The position numbers and the translations under genes were made by a program. Source: Chloracidobacterium sp. (GTDB lineage: Bacteria; Acidobacteriota; Blastocatellia; Pyrinomonadales; Pyrinomonadaceae). Taken from it: 64,000 nt of DNA. The notes under the pieces are model-generated. The model was not told where the DNA came from. It made no database searches and worked only from the letters and a program-made list of their open reading frames with translations. Positions 41,455 through 48,644 of this stretch are shown here, piece by piece. Each line of letters opens with the position of its first letter. Position 1 is the first letter of the stretch. The DNA is taken from contig JADJWM010000018.1 in the NCBI GenBank assembly GCA_016716365.1, positions 496,001 through 560,000 of the forward strand, given 5' to 3'.

Positions 41455-43275
41455 CTAAACGAGCGGGACCTCGATCACGAACCGGGAACCTTTTCCGATC
41501 TCGCTCGTCAATCCAACTTTGCCCCCGTGGACGTCGATTATCTCCTTAACGAGCGAAAGGCCGAGGCCATTTCCGTGGATCTGAGCATCGACGACTTCCT
41601 TCCCGCGGTAGAAAGGCTCGAAGATCTTTTTTCTTTCGGCGTCGCTGATCCCGATGCCGCGATCTTCCACCACGATCTTGATCGAATCGCCGCCGTTCTC
41701 GGTTGCTACCCGGATCCACCGGGACCCGTTGCTGTACTTGACCGCATTCTGGATCAGGTTTCGTACCACCGTCTCGATCGCGTCGGGGTCGATCGAGGTT
41801 TTAGGAAGGTCAGGCGTCAGCGACGACTCGACCTCGAACCCGCTCTCTTTAAGCGCCGGTTCGGCCTCTTCAAGCGCTCGTCGGACCGCTTCGGTCACGT
41901 CACCCAGGACGAAATTGTATTTTCGCTTTCCGGAACGGGCACCGGCGAATTCGAGTATCTGCTCGACCATCGCCGAGAGCTTGCGGCCCTCGTTCTTGAT
42001 AAGGCCGCCATAGCGCGCGACCTGTTCGCGGTCATGGGCGACGCCGTCCGCGAGGTTCTCGCTCGCCGAATAGATCACGGCCAGCGGGGTGCGGAATTCG
42101 TGCGATACGGAGGAGACGAAATCGATCTGCCGTTGGGCGAACCGCTTCGAACGAAGAGCCGAAAGGACGATCGCGATGATAGCCCCGACGAGGAGAAGGT
42201 AAACGCCAAGGCCGATCAGGAAGTTCTTTGTGAACTCGCCGCTGATAAATGCATCGATGGAACCGGAGGTGTGAAGGACGTTCAGCATCCACGGGTCGGT
42301 GCCGTTGGCCGTCGAAGCGAACACCGAGGTGCGTGCCTTTACGGGCCCGCCATCGGGCGTCCGCGGCTTTAATTCGACGGTGAAGGTGTCCGTCTTTGTG
42401 CCCTCGGGCGTTGATTCGCTATGAGTAAATGTCTTGCTTTCTACCCGCTCGCTGACCCTCACGTCGGACTTTCGCTCCGTCATCATCTGGGACCACATCC
42501 CGTTGCTGCTCAAAAGCAGAAGATTATCCGGTGCGAGGCTCATCAGTCCGGCCTTCGCGTCGGGGTTCGCGGCCTCACCCGCCGGCTGGTAAACGGCGGC
42601 ACCGGTCCGGTCGGCCACAGAAACGCGGAAGTTGCCTTCAGGAAAGTGCTTTGCGACGAGGTCGGGCAGGATGCGGCCGGTTATCACCGAACGATCGAGC
42701 ATGATCGCAAGATGGCCGGTCCGCTCCGGCATTAGAGCCGCCGTGGTCACCGTTTCGGAGCTGCGGCGGAATACCATGTGATCGACCCGGTTCGCCTCCC
42801 TGAAGATCGGCATCACAAGAGCGTCCACATCTTCGAGAAATGACCTTGGCGAAGCTTCAGCCTCGATCTTCGACCGAAGCTCTCCAAGCTCCGGGCTGGC
42901 CGCCGCTTCGACGAATCTGTGATTCACCGGGTCATAGCGGAGTGGCGGACCGCCGCCGTTCGGGAAATAAATGAACTCGCGGATCAGTTCCGGATAGGGC
43001 GTTTTCGAACGCCAGTAATCGTATCGCTGGCCGAACTCGGACCAATTGGAATTCTCCCAGCTCGAAGGTTCCGTCTGAAAGCTGAAGAACGCCGACTGAA
43101 GTTCGCGGTTAAAATCGCCGGCGAAGTTCTTTGTGTCGGCCTCGACACGCTTCTGCAGCCGCTCGCGTTCGGCCTCGCTGGCCTGCCTTAGCCAGTTATA
43201 CTGAAGGCCGAGGAAAAGCGTCAGCACGAGCAGAACGCCGCCGAGAACTAAATTTGTAACCAACGAACCTTTCAT
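41455..43275 (-). CDS. Membrane-bound sensor histidine kinase
   Basis: About 606 residues from the ATG at 43275, chosen because it starts directly before the first membrane helix (LVTNLVLGGVLLVLTLFLGL); the long upstream open frame is not protein-like. A periplasmic sensor domain of about 300 residues follows, then a second helix (FLIGLGVYLLLVGAIIAIVL, about 345-366) and HisKA with SSVSHEFRTPLAVIYS (His near 392). The ATPase domain has N box RNLIQNAVKYSNGSRWI, G1 VVEDRGIGISDAE, and G2 HGNGLGLSLVKEIIDVHGG. The signal is unknown; the periplasmic domain matches nothing I recognise. Partner: the OmpR-type regulator at 39803. Confidence 0.93.
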   Translation of the reverse strand: MKGSLVTNLVLGGVLLVLTLFLGLQYNWLRQASEAERERLQKRVEADTKNFAGDFNRELQSAFFSFQTEPSSWENSNWSEFGQRYDYWRSKTPYPELIREFIYFPNGGGPPLRYDPVNHRFVEAAASPELGELRSKIEAEASPRSFLEDVDALVMPIFREANRVDHMVFRRSSETVTTAALMPERTGHLAIMLDRSVITGRILPDLVAKHFPEGNFRVSVADRTGAAVYQPAGEAANPDAKAGLMSLAPDNLLLLSSNGMWSQMMTERKSDVRVSERVESKTFTHSESTPEGTKTDTFTVELKPRTPDGGPVKARTSVFASTANGTDPWMLNVLHTSGSIDAFISGEFTKNFLIGLGVYLLLVGAIIAIVLSALRSKRFAQRQIDFVSSVSHEFRTPLAVIYSASENLADGVAHDREQVARYGGLIKNEGRKLSAMVEQILEFAGARSGKRKYNFVLGDVTEAVRRALEEAEPALKESGFEVESSLTPDLPKTSIDPDAIETVVRNLIQNAVKYSNGSRWIRVATENGGDSIKIVVEDRGIGISDAERKKIFEPFYRGKEVVDAQIHGNGLGLSLVKEIIDVHGGKVGLTSEIGKGSRFVIEVPLV

Positions 43276-43511
43276 ATCGCCTAATAGATCGGCACGCGCA
43301 ATTTTCCATCTTTGAATTAACGTTGTAAATGGTTTTAAGCGACATTTTACATTCTTAACAAACTCTTTGCGTCGTCTTAACCATTCGCTATTCGGGCAAT
43401 GGAATAATCCGCATAGTCCCGAACGGGCCGCACATTCCAGGGGGAGTCGACAGCTACAAGGTTCATATCGCGGCCGGGGCGGGAAAAAGTCAAAAATTCT
43501 GGAGGCTAATA

Positions 43512-44720
43512 ATGAAAAAGTTTGTGATTTCAGTTCTTTCGATCGCGGTCTTCTTTGCCGGCCTGGGCTCGCTGGCGGAGCGGGTCGGCGCACAATTCAA
43601 ATCGGACCAGAAGGCCATGGAAATAATCGGCATGTCGCGTGCGGCTCTGGGCGGGGAAGCGGCCCTTGCCCAGGTTCGCAGCATGGTCATAACCGGCCGC
43701 ACCATCCATCAGTTCAAGGTGGACGGGGCCGAGCGTTCAGAGACGGGCGAGACCGAGATCGCCATTCAGTTCCCCGACAAGATGACGAAATCGGTCAAGA
43801 TGGGTAATCCGGACGGCACTGCAAGCAAGACGTCTTCGACCAAGCACGAGGTTTACGTAACGAGCGAAGGCGGCCCGCACAAGGTCCGCGTCGCGGGTGA
43901 GAACGGTGAATTCACCACGACCGACGGGAAGAAGATCATTATCGAAAAGGCCGACGCCGGCGAATTCACGACGCAGGATGGCAAGAACATCGTCATTCAC
44001 AAGGGCGAAGGCGGCAAGGCCGTGTTCACGGGCCAGGACGGAAAGAGCTTTGAGATCAAAACGGTGCCCGGCGGGAACGGCGAGTTCGTGACCGAGGACG
44101 GCAAGCGTGTCGTGGTCCGCACCTCCGAATCGGCAGACAGCGACGTCTGGGTGACAAAGGACGGCGACGGCAAGCATGTCAGCATGGCGCGTTCGGCCGG
44201 CGGGGGCATGTTCAAACGGAACAACGAGCTTGTCCGCCTTGCGCTCTCGCTGCTTCTGACGGCCCCCGAGGGAATGCCGGTCAGCTACCGCTTCGTCGGC
44301 GAGGCCGATGTCGACGGGATCCCGGTGAACGTGATCGCTGCCGACGCGGCCGGTTCGACCTACAAGCTTTACATCGGCAAATCGAACAATTTGCCTCTGG
44401 CCGTCAGCTACGTCGGTATGCCTGGCCCGATGATGGTCCGCTTCAGCAAAGAGGGAGCTTCGCCCGAGGAAATGGCGAAGGACCATGTGACTTTCACGAA
44501 GAAGGTCCATGCGATGGAGCCGGTCGAAACGACCGTCCGCCTGACCGAATACCGGAGTGCCGGAACGGTCCTTCTTCCTTACAAATGGACGTCGAGCTCG
44601 GAAGGAAGCGTGAAGGAAGTTTTCGAAGTTACTTCCTACGACATCAATCCTGCGAACATCGCTGAGCGTTTTGCGAACCAGAAGGTTTTTGTCCGCACCG
44701 CGAAACCAGACGGACAGTAG
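43512..44720 (+). CDS. Secreted protein with internal beta-repeats
   Basis: 402 residues. GGAGG lies five to six bases before the ATG. A signal peptide is present (KFVISVLSIAVFFAGLGSLA). Residues 115-215 hold five or so short repeats of the type GEFTTQDGKNIVIHKGEGGK and GEFVTEDGKRVVVRTSE. The outer parts (MSRAALGGEAALAQVRSMVI near the start, then VETTVRLTEYRSAGTVLLPY near the end) resemble LolA/outer-membrane lipoprotein-sorting-like beta sheets of the sort found in many periplasmic proteins. Family not certain, function unknown. It is divergent from the histidine kinase and may be its target, which is inference from position only. Confidence 0.75.
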   Translation: MKKFVISVLSIAVFFAGLGSLAERVGAQFKSDQKAMEIIGMSRAALGGEAALAQVRSMVITGRTIHQFKVDGAERSETGETEIAIQFPDKMTKSVKMGNPDGTASKTSSTKHEVYVTSEGGPHKVRVAGENGEFTTTDGKKIIIEKADAGEFTTQDGKNIVIHKGEGGKAVFTGQDGKSFEIKTVPGGNGEFVTEDGKRVVVRTSESADSDVWVTKDGDGKHVSMARSAGGGMFKRNNELVRLALSLLLTAPEGMPVSYRFVGEADVDGIPVNVIAADAAGSTYKLYIGKSNNLPLAVSYVGMPGPMMVRFSKEGASPEEMAKDHVTFTKKVHAMEPVETTVRLTEYRSAGTVLLPYKWTSSSEGSVKEVFEVTSYDINPANIAERFANQKVFVRTAKPDGQ

Positions 44721-44743
44721 GATCCCTGGACTCATTAACCCTG

Positions 44744-44780
44744 GGCGGCACCCGGTTTCGGGGCCGCCTTTTCTTCTTTC
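44744..44780 (+). terminator. Intrinsic terminator after the secreted repeat protein
   Basis: GGCGGC pairs with GCCGCC around an inner CCCG/CGGG stem, then TTTTCTTCTTTC. Confidence 0.85.
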
Positions 44781-44813
44781 TCGTCTCCATATATAAGAAA
44801 AGGAGTTGGGCGC

Positions 44814-45857
44814 TTATGCTCTTGCTTCCTCGCCTTTGAGTTTGACGGCCAATTTGCGAACCAGGGTTTTTGCCGTGTCGATCGCGGGTTTGATGTGCCG
44901 CTGATGGGTGAAATGCCCGGCGACATAGATGCCGGGAACGTTGGTTTCGAAGGTCTCGGGATCGTAAACCGGCACCTCGCCGTACTTGCCCTGTTCGGTC
45001 TCGACACCCAGGCCCTTGAGCATCGTCAAGTCTGCGTCAGAGCCGATCAGAACGAAGACGACGTCGTTCTCGATCACGGCCCGCTCGCCCGTTTCGCCTT
45101 CAAGCTCGACCTCGCCCTCGCGGATCTCGATCACCTTGCCGAGGAAGAAAAGCCGTAGGCAGTGCTCCTTTAACTCTTCTTCAAGCGGCTGTTTGACCCA
45201 ATATTTTATGCAGCCCTGCTTCGGGTCGTTGTTTTCCCAATCGGCACGAAAGATCGCCAGGGTCGTTTCGGCCCCTTCCTGAGCCAGGAACAACGCCGCC
45301 TCGCCCGCGGAATTGCCGCCGCCTACGACCAGCGCCTTCTTTTTCACCCACGGATAGGTCTCGCGGAAATGATCGTGGACCTTCGACAGGCCTTCACCCG
45401 AAACGCCGAGCGTCCGCGGATAGTCCATCGCCCCGATGGCGAACAATACATTCGTCGCACGATACTCACCCTTGCTGGTAACGACCGCAAAACTCCCCTC
45501 CTTACGAAGGAGGGGTGCCGACGTTTCGTCGGCGGGGTGGTTCTCGTCCCATCGCACTTCCAGCACGGCTTCTTCCGTCCGGACATTCAGCTCGTTATCC
45601 AGTACAAACCGGACGTAATAAGAAAGCAGCTCTTCTCGTGTAGGCTTTTCGCGTGCGGGTTTCAGGCCGCCGGGCTCGAACTCAAGCTCGTTCACCGTAG
45701 AAAAGACCGTCAGGCCCACGGGATAGTTGTAAACCGTGTTCGCGATCAGGCCTTTTTCGAGGACAACGTAATCAAGCCCCGCACGTTTGGCCTCGTACGC
45801 CGCCGCGATCCCCGCGGGGCCGGCTCCGATGATGATCAGATCGAAAACCTTATACAT
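44814..45857 (-). CDS. YpdA-like NAD(P)H:flavin oxidoreductase (thioredoxin-reductase fold)
   Basis: 347 residues from the ATG at 45857 (MYKVFDLIIIGAGPAGIAAA). Any longer N-terminus would be translated repeat DNA. It has the FAD dinucleotide fold at the start, the YpdA-type LEKGLIANTVYNYPVGLTVF then FSTVNELEF, the NADPH fold ALVVGGGNSAGEAALFLAQE, and the C-terminal VPGIYVAGHFTH then KPAIDTAKTLV. No CxxC redox pair is present, as in YpdA (bacillithiol disulfide reductase candidates). Whether this organism makes bacillithiol is unknown. Residues ADETSAPLLRKEGS come from a palindromic insertion (45495-45533). A REP derivative abuts the start codon. Confidence 0.85.
   Translation of the reverse strand: MYKVFDLIIIGAGPAGIAAAYEAKRAGLDYVVLEKGLIANTVYNYPVGLTVFSTVNELEFEPGGLKPAREKPTREELLSYYVRFVLDNELNVRTEEAVLEVRWDENHPADETSAPLLRKEGSFAVVTSKGEYRATNVLFAIGAMDYPRTLGVSGEGLSKVHDHFRETYPWVKKKALVVGGGNSAGEAALFLAQEGAETTLAIFRADWENNDPKQGCIKYWVKQPLEEELKEHCLRLFFLGKVIEIREGEVELEGETGERAVIENDVVFVLIGSDADLTMLKGLGVETEQGKYGEVPVYDPETFETNVPGIYVAGHFTHQRHIKPAIDTAKTLVRKLAVKLKGEEARA
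45495..45533. repeat. Double-hairpin palindromic element inside the ypdA-like gene
   Basis: CCCCTCCTT-ACG-AAGGAGGGG (45495-45515) followed by GCCGACG-TTT-CGTCGGC (45517-45533), then GGGGTGGTT. Both stems are perfect. The element is read in frame and adds a hydrophilic loop to the protein. Confidence 0.85.
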
Positions 45858-45860
45858 AGT

Positions 45861-45982
45861 CCGTTTAGAAGCGGGCTTGCCCGCTGCTTTTCTGCTACCC
45901 ATCCAATTTCCAATACGGATCTGCATCGATCTCGATCGGCACGTCGCCAGTACAACGGGCGGGCAAGCCCGCCTCTGAACGG
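45861..45982. mobile_element. 122-bp non-autonomous deletion derivative of the RAYT unit, copy 1
   Basis: Bounded by CCGTTTAGAAGCGGGC (REP reaching TTGCCCGC at 45884) and by the inverted copy GCGGGCAAGCCCGCCTCTG...CGG (45959-45982). Between them lies about 55 bp almost identical to the 3' end of the RAYT gene (ACCCATCCAATTTCCAATAC through CGTCGCC). It begins three bases upstream of the ypdA-like start codon. Confidence 0.85.
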
Positions 45983-46007
45983 GCGATCAATTTACTCTAT
46001 CTATTGT

Positions 46008-46129
46008 CCGTTTAGAAGCGGGCTTGCCCGCTGCTTCACCGCTACCCATCCAATTTCCAATACGGATCTGAATCGATCTCGATCGGCACGTCGCCAGTAC
46101 AACGGGCGGGCAAGCCCGCCTCTGAACGG
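46008..46129. mobile_element. 122-bp non-autonomous deletion derivative of the RAYT unit, copy 2
   Basis: Near-identical to copy 1 and exactly 147 bp further on, separated by the 25-bp spacer GCGATCAATTTACTCTATCTATTGT written as 20+5 bases at 45983-46007. The same spacer recurs at 46130-46154 before the RAYT unit. Confidence 0.85.
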
Positions 46130-46154
46130 GCGATCAATTTACTCTATCTATTGT

Positions 46155-46818
46155 CCGTTTAGAAGCGGGCTTGCCCGCCGCTTTTCTGCTATCCATCCAA
46201 TTTCCAATACGGATTCACGTCAATCTCGATCGGCACGTCGCCGGATGCCTTTGGAAAATACGCCCGATAGCTCGACCATTTCCAATCTTGCGGCTTTTCG
46301 CACAAACCCGCCTTGATCGGGTTCATATGGATATAATCCAGCTTTTGACGCAGGAACCCATCGCTGACCAGATCTATCGTCGCCGAATCTTTTTGCCAAA
46401 CGGCATAGTCCCTGCCTTTGATGCCCACGCTTAACTTATCGAGCAGCACATGATCATTGTTGCCTCTCATTCCATCGAGGATCAGTCGGGCACTTTTTCC
46501 TTTAAGCTTGCGTAAGATAACGCTGATGACCGGGTCTTTCGGATTAATAATGAAGTGAACGTGGTCCGGCATTATCACGTAGCCGATGAGTTTGAACGGG
46601 TGGATCGATCGGATCTCGTTGAGCATCTGAATGAAGATCAAACACGCGGCATCGTTGCGAAAGACCGGGACTCGTCTAAAGGTGACCGCGGTGACGTAGT
46701 GAAAAGTGTTTGGCCCGGTCGTATTGGATAATTTGATCCTCATCGCGATGGGCGGGCAGGCTATGCCCGCTTTTGAAATATTGCCCATCAAGAAGCGGGC
46801 AAGCCCGCCTCTGAACGG
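46155..46818. mobile_element. RAYT unit bounded by inverted 24-bp REPs
   Basis: The left end CCGTTTAGAAGCGGGC+TTGCCCGC (46155-46178) is the inverted match of the right end GCGGGCAAGCCCGCC+TCTGAACGG (46795-46818), 22 of 24 positions. Inside lie the transposase gene and one more divergent hairpin (GGGCGGGCAGGC/TATGCCCGC, 46750-46770). The whole is 664 bp and transposon-like in form. Confidence 0.85.
46189..46743 (-). CDS. REP-associated tyrosine transposase (RAYT, Y1 HUH family)
   Basis: About 184 residues from the ATG at 46743 (MRIKLSNTTGPNTFHYVTAV); codons further upstream are repeat DNA. The HUH motif is MPDHVHFII (His61, His63), the catalytic Tyr is in QKLDYIHMNPIKAGL (Tyr137), and DWKWSSYRAY follows, all typical of RAYTs. 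These single-strand transposases are linked to spread of REP/REPIN palindromes. REP hairpins (GCGGGCAAGCCCGC) lie immediately on both sides. The frame is intact, so it may be active. Its last 55 bp are duplicated in the two 122-bp elements next to it. Confidence 0.92.
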   Translation of the reverse strand: MRIKLSNTTGPNTFHYVTAVTFRRVPVFRNDAACLIFIQMLNEIRSIHPFKLIGYVIMPDHVHFIINPKDPVISVILRKLKGKSARLILDGMRGNNDHVLLDKLSVGIKGRDYAVWQKDSATIDLVSDGFLRQKLDYIHMNPIKAGLCEKPQDWKWSSYRAYFPKASGDVPIEIDVNPYWKLDG

Positions 46819-46821
46819 AAT

Positions 46822-47106
46822 TTATGATTGATTCGTTTTCGAATCCAGATCCTTTAACAATTCTGTGAATCTTTCGATCTGCTCCCGCGTTATTTCCATA
46901 TTCCTTTTCGATTCGAGATACTTCTGCCATTCGCCGGTCATTGTCAGGGCTTTGAGCGTGTCTTCGTCGAGCGCGTGCGACATCACGACCAGCAGGTCGC
47001 TCAGGGCCTCGTGGCCGTCCAACAGCGATTGGATAATGGTGTACGCAAGCTTTGCGTTCGGCAGGTCGATGTCCAGGTCGTCCTTGTTTACTTGTGAATT
47101 GTTCAC
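46822..47106 (-). CDS. Small hypothetical protein between RAYT and GxxExxY genes
   Basis: 94 residues from a GTG (47106) without a clear ribosome site. Acidic and helical: AKLAYTIIQSLLDGHEALSD, EDTLKALTMTGEWQKYLES, ITREQIERFTELLKDL. It matches no family I know. The composition is protein-like and no repeat DNA lies inside, so it is probably real. It could belong with the GxxExxY gene about 50 bp upstream. Confidence 0.5.
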   Translation of the reverse strand: MNNSQVNKDDLDIDLPNAKLAYTIIQSLLDGHEALSDLLVVMSHALDEDTLKALTMTGEWQKYLESKRNMEITREQIERFTELLKDLDSKTNQS

Positions 47107-47132
47107 GTTTTTGGATGTTTCTTCTTTTCTTC

Positions 47133-47140
47133 TTTCGTGG
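47133..47140. repeat. CCACGAA half repeat downstream of GxxExxY copy 2
   Basis: TTTCGTGG in a TTCTTTTCTTC-rich context like that of the array at 41.0-41.4 kb. Short, so support comes from position. Confidence 0.4.
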
Positions 47141-47155
47141 TTATTTTATCTGTCG

Positions 47156-47545
47156 TTAAATTACAAGCTTTTTCCATTCCAGGCGCCCTTGACTCCCGAA
47201 ATTGAATAGCAGCCCAACACGTTTACGGCTTACTTTCAGGTAGTTTATCACTTGAGCCCAATCGATCGACGATAGACCGCTGATCGCCTTAATTTCAACG
47301 ATGATCTCCTCAAAGCAGAAGAAATCCGCAACATATTCCTGGCCCATGGGACGGCCTTTGTATTCGATCTCAAACCGAGCTTGTTCGCGAAAGGGAATTT
47401 CGCGCATCGCTAGCTCTATTGCGAAGGCCTTCTGATACACTCCCTCAAGAAAACCCGGCCCGAGCTTGTAGTAGACCTCCATTGCCGCACCAACGACCTG
47501 ATAGGTCTCTTCCGCAAAATATATCTTTTCCGGATCCTCGATCAT
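47156..47545 (-). CDS. GxxExxY protein (PD-(D/E)XK nuclease-like), copy 2
   Basis: 129 residues from the second ATG (47545), which has GGAAGA seven bases upstream; an earlier ATG at 47551 is too close to it. The G-F-L-E-G-V-Y motif lies in YYKLGPGFLEGVYQKAF and the nuclease-like core in QEYVADFFCFEEIIVEIKAI, with Asp, Glu and Lys present. It closely resembles copy 1 over its whole length, ending SQGRLEWKKLVI. Half copies of the CCACGAA repeat lie on both sides (TTTCGTGG at 47133, AACCACGAAATAGG at 47587). Confidence 0.9.
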   Translation of the reverse strand: MIEDPEKIYFAEETYQVVGAAMEVYYKLGPGFLEGVYQKAFAIELAMREIPFREQARFEIEYKGRPMGQEYVADFFCFEEIIVEIKAISGLSSIDWAQVINYLKVSRKRVGLLFNFGSQGRLEWKKLVI

Positions 47546-47586
47546 GTGCATGTCTTCCGGTTCTCCTGATCAACCGGAGGTGAATT

Positions 47587-47600
47587 AACCACGAAATAGG
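47587..47600. repeat. CCACGAA half repeat upstream of GxxExxY copy 2
   Basis: AACCACGAAATAGG followed by an A-rich stretch, as in other copies of the family. Confidence 0.45.
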
Positions 47601-47652
47601 AAAAAAAGAAAAAGTAATACAAATCTCGTTTCACGATTGTGTTGGATCCCAG

Positions 47653-48636
47653 TCAATCAATGAACGGCACTGTCCTCACTTTTGCAGGATGATCCCCCAG
47701 TTTCAGTTCCGTTCCCTCGGCAAGAAACTCGTATCGGACATAGGCCAGTGCGATGGTCTTGTCGAGCTTCGGCGAATAGGTGACCGAGGTGATGCGGCCG
47801 GCGGGCTTGCCGTCGGGGGCGGTCAAGGATGAAGGATGAAGGATGAAGGATGAACCCGAGCCGCTCGATTCCGCACTCATCCTTCCGCCTTCATCCCTCA
47901 GAACGAGTCCCGTCAATTGTTTGGCGACGTGGCCGCGGAAGTGGATGCGCGCGATGATCTCCTGGCCGATGTAGCAGCCCTTTGTGTAAGAGATCAGCCC
48001 GTCGAGCCCGAGTTCCGGGACGATCGTCGTCTCGTCCATATCGATCCCGTATCTCGGTATGCCGGCTTCGATGCGAAGGGTTTCGTAAAGCTCATCGTCG
48101 ATCACGACCGAGTTCGACAAACCCTCAATCAAGCCTTTCGACTCCCCTATTTCGACAAATACGCCCAGAGAACCACCCCGTCCGCGAAACACGGCCCTGG
48201 CTTTTTCGTAAGCAGGGGAGTCGCCGGCGCCTTCTACATCGGTCTCGCCGCCATGCGGCGATGCAGGCAAGGGCGCCTGCGTTCCCGGGAAAACTTCGAA
48301 ATAACGATACGTCTCCGACAGATCCTCGACGAAGAAATCTCCCGCGAATGTGAACCGGAACAGGTTCTGATAGACCTTCTCACGAGTTGCGTCTTCTGTT
48401 TCGATCAGGAATCGGTCGCCCTGTCGAAGCACGCGTATGACGGCAATTAAGCGGCCCTGCGCGTTCGGGAAGGCGGCAAGCATCTGCTCGCCGTCGCCGA
48501 GCGTCTTCATGTCGTTCGTGATCATCCCGTCGAGGAACTGAACGGCCTCTTTTCCCCAAACGGCGATCAGCCCGCGAGGCATTTCGATATAGCCGATCCC
48601 GCCGGAGCGGATGCGGGTGTAAGCGTCAATGTCCAT
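47653..48636 (-). CDS. ygfZ: Folate-binding YgfZ/GcvT-like protein
   Basis: A 327-residue protein helping assembly or repair of certain Fe-S enzymes in a folate-dependent way. Hallmarks: AVQFLDGMITNDMKTL with AAFPNAQGRLIA near the N-terminus, and the signature TKGCYIGQEIIARIHFRG with the conserved Cys. Two stretches look foreign and repeat-derived: TQAPLPASPHGGETDV (about 118-135) and GSGSSFILHPSSLTAPDG (about 258-275). Both sit between conserved blocks, so they are probably tolerated loop insertions. Other Fe-S assembly genes in the window are the A-type carrier (21611) and mrp (49291). Confidence 0.9.
   Translation of the reverse strand: MDIDAYTRIRSGGIGYIEMPRGLIAVWGKEAVQFLDGMITNDMKTLGDGEQMLAAFPNAQGRLIAVIRVLRQGDRFLIETEDATREKVYQNLFRFTFAGDFFVEDLSETYRYFEVFPGTQAPLPASPHGGETDVEGAGDSPAYEKARAVFRGRGGSLGVFVEIGESKGLIEGLSNSVVIDDELYETLRIEAGIPRYGIDMDETTIVPELGLDGLISYTKGCYIGQEIIARIHFRGHVAKQLTGLVLRDEGGRMSAESSGSGSSFILHPSSLTAPDGKPAGRITSVTYSPKLDKTIALAYVRYEFLAEGTELKLGDHPAKVRTVPFID
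47822..47896. repeat. GGATGAA tandem repeat with inverted partner inside ygfZ
   Basis: AAGGATGAAGGATGAAGGAT (four GGATGAA units in all, 47825-47855) with a complementary TCATCCTTCCGCCTTCATCC about 25 bp on. It can form a long hairpin and is read in frame as SSFILHPSSL. Confidence 0.75.
48215..48290. repeat. Cluster of short hairpins inside ygfZ
   Basis: CGCCGC-CAT-GCGGCG and GCAGGC-AAGGGC-GCCTGC lie in tandem and are read in frame as the segment TQAPLPASPHGGE. GC-rich and unlike the flanking conserved coding sequence. Confidence 0.6.
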
Positions 48637-48644
48637 TGTTTTGA

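Noticed and set aside
43276..43593. 106-residue N-terminal extension of the histidine kinase
   Set aside because: Composition is Arg/Pro/Cys-rich and it overlaps the start of the divergent gene at 43512; the membrane helix begins directly after the ATG at 43275.
45858..45926. Longer N-terminus for the ypdA-like protein starting at 45926
   Set aside because: The extra 23 residues are encoded by the REP element and the FAD-binding motif starts right after the ATG at 45857.
45369..46316. 315-codon plus-strand frame with a three-times repeated peptide (NGRASPPLNGRSIYSIY type)
   Set aside because: The repeats come from the 147-bp REP array read across; the rest is antisense to the ypdA-like gene.
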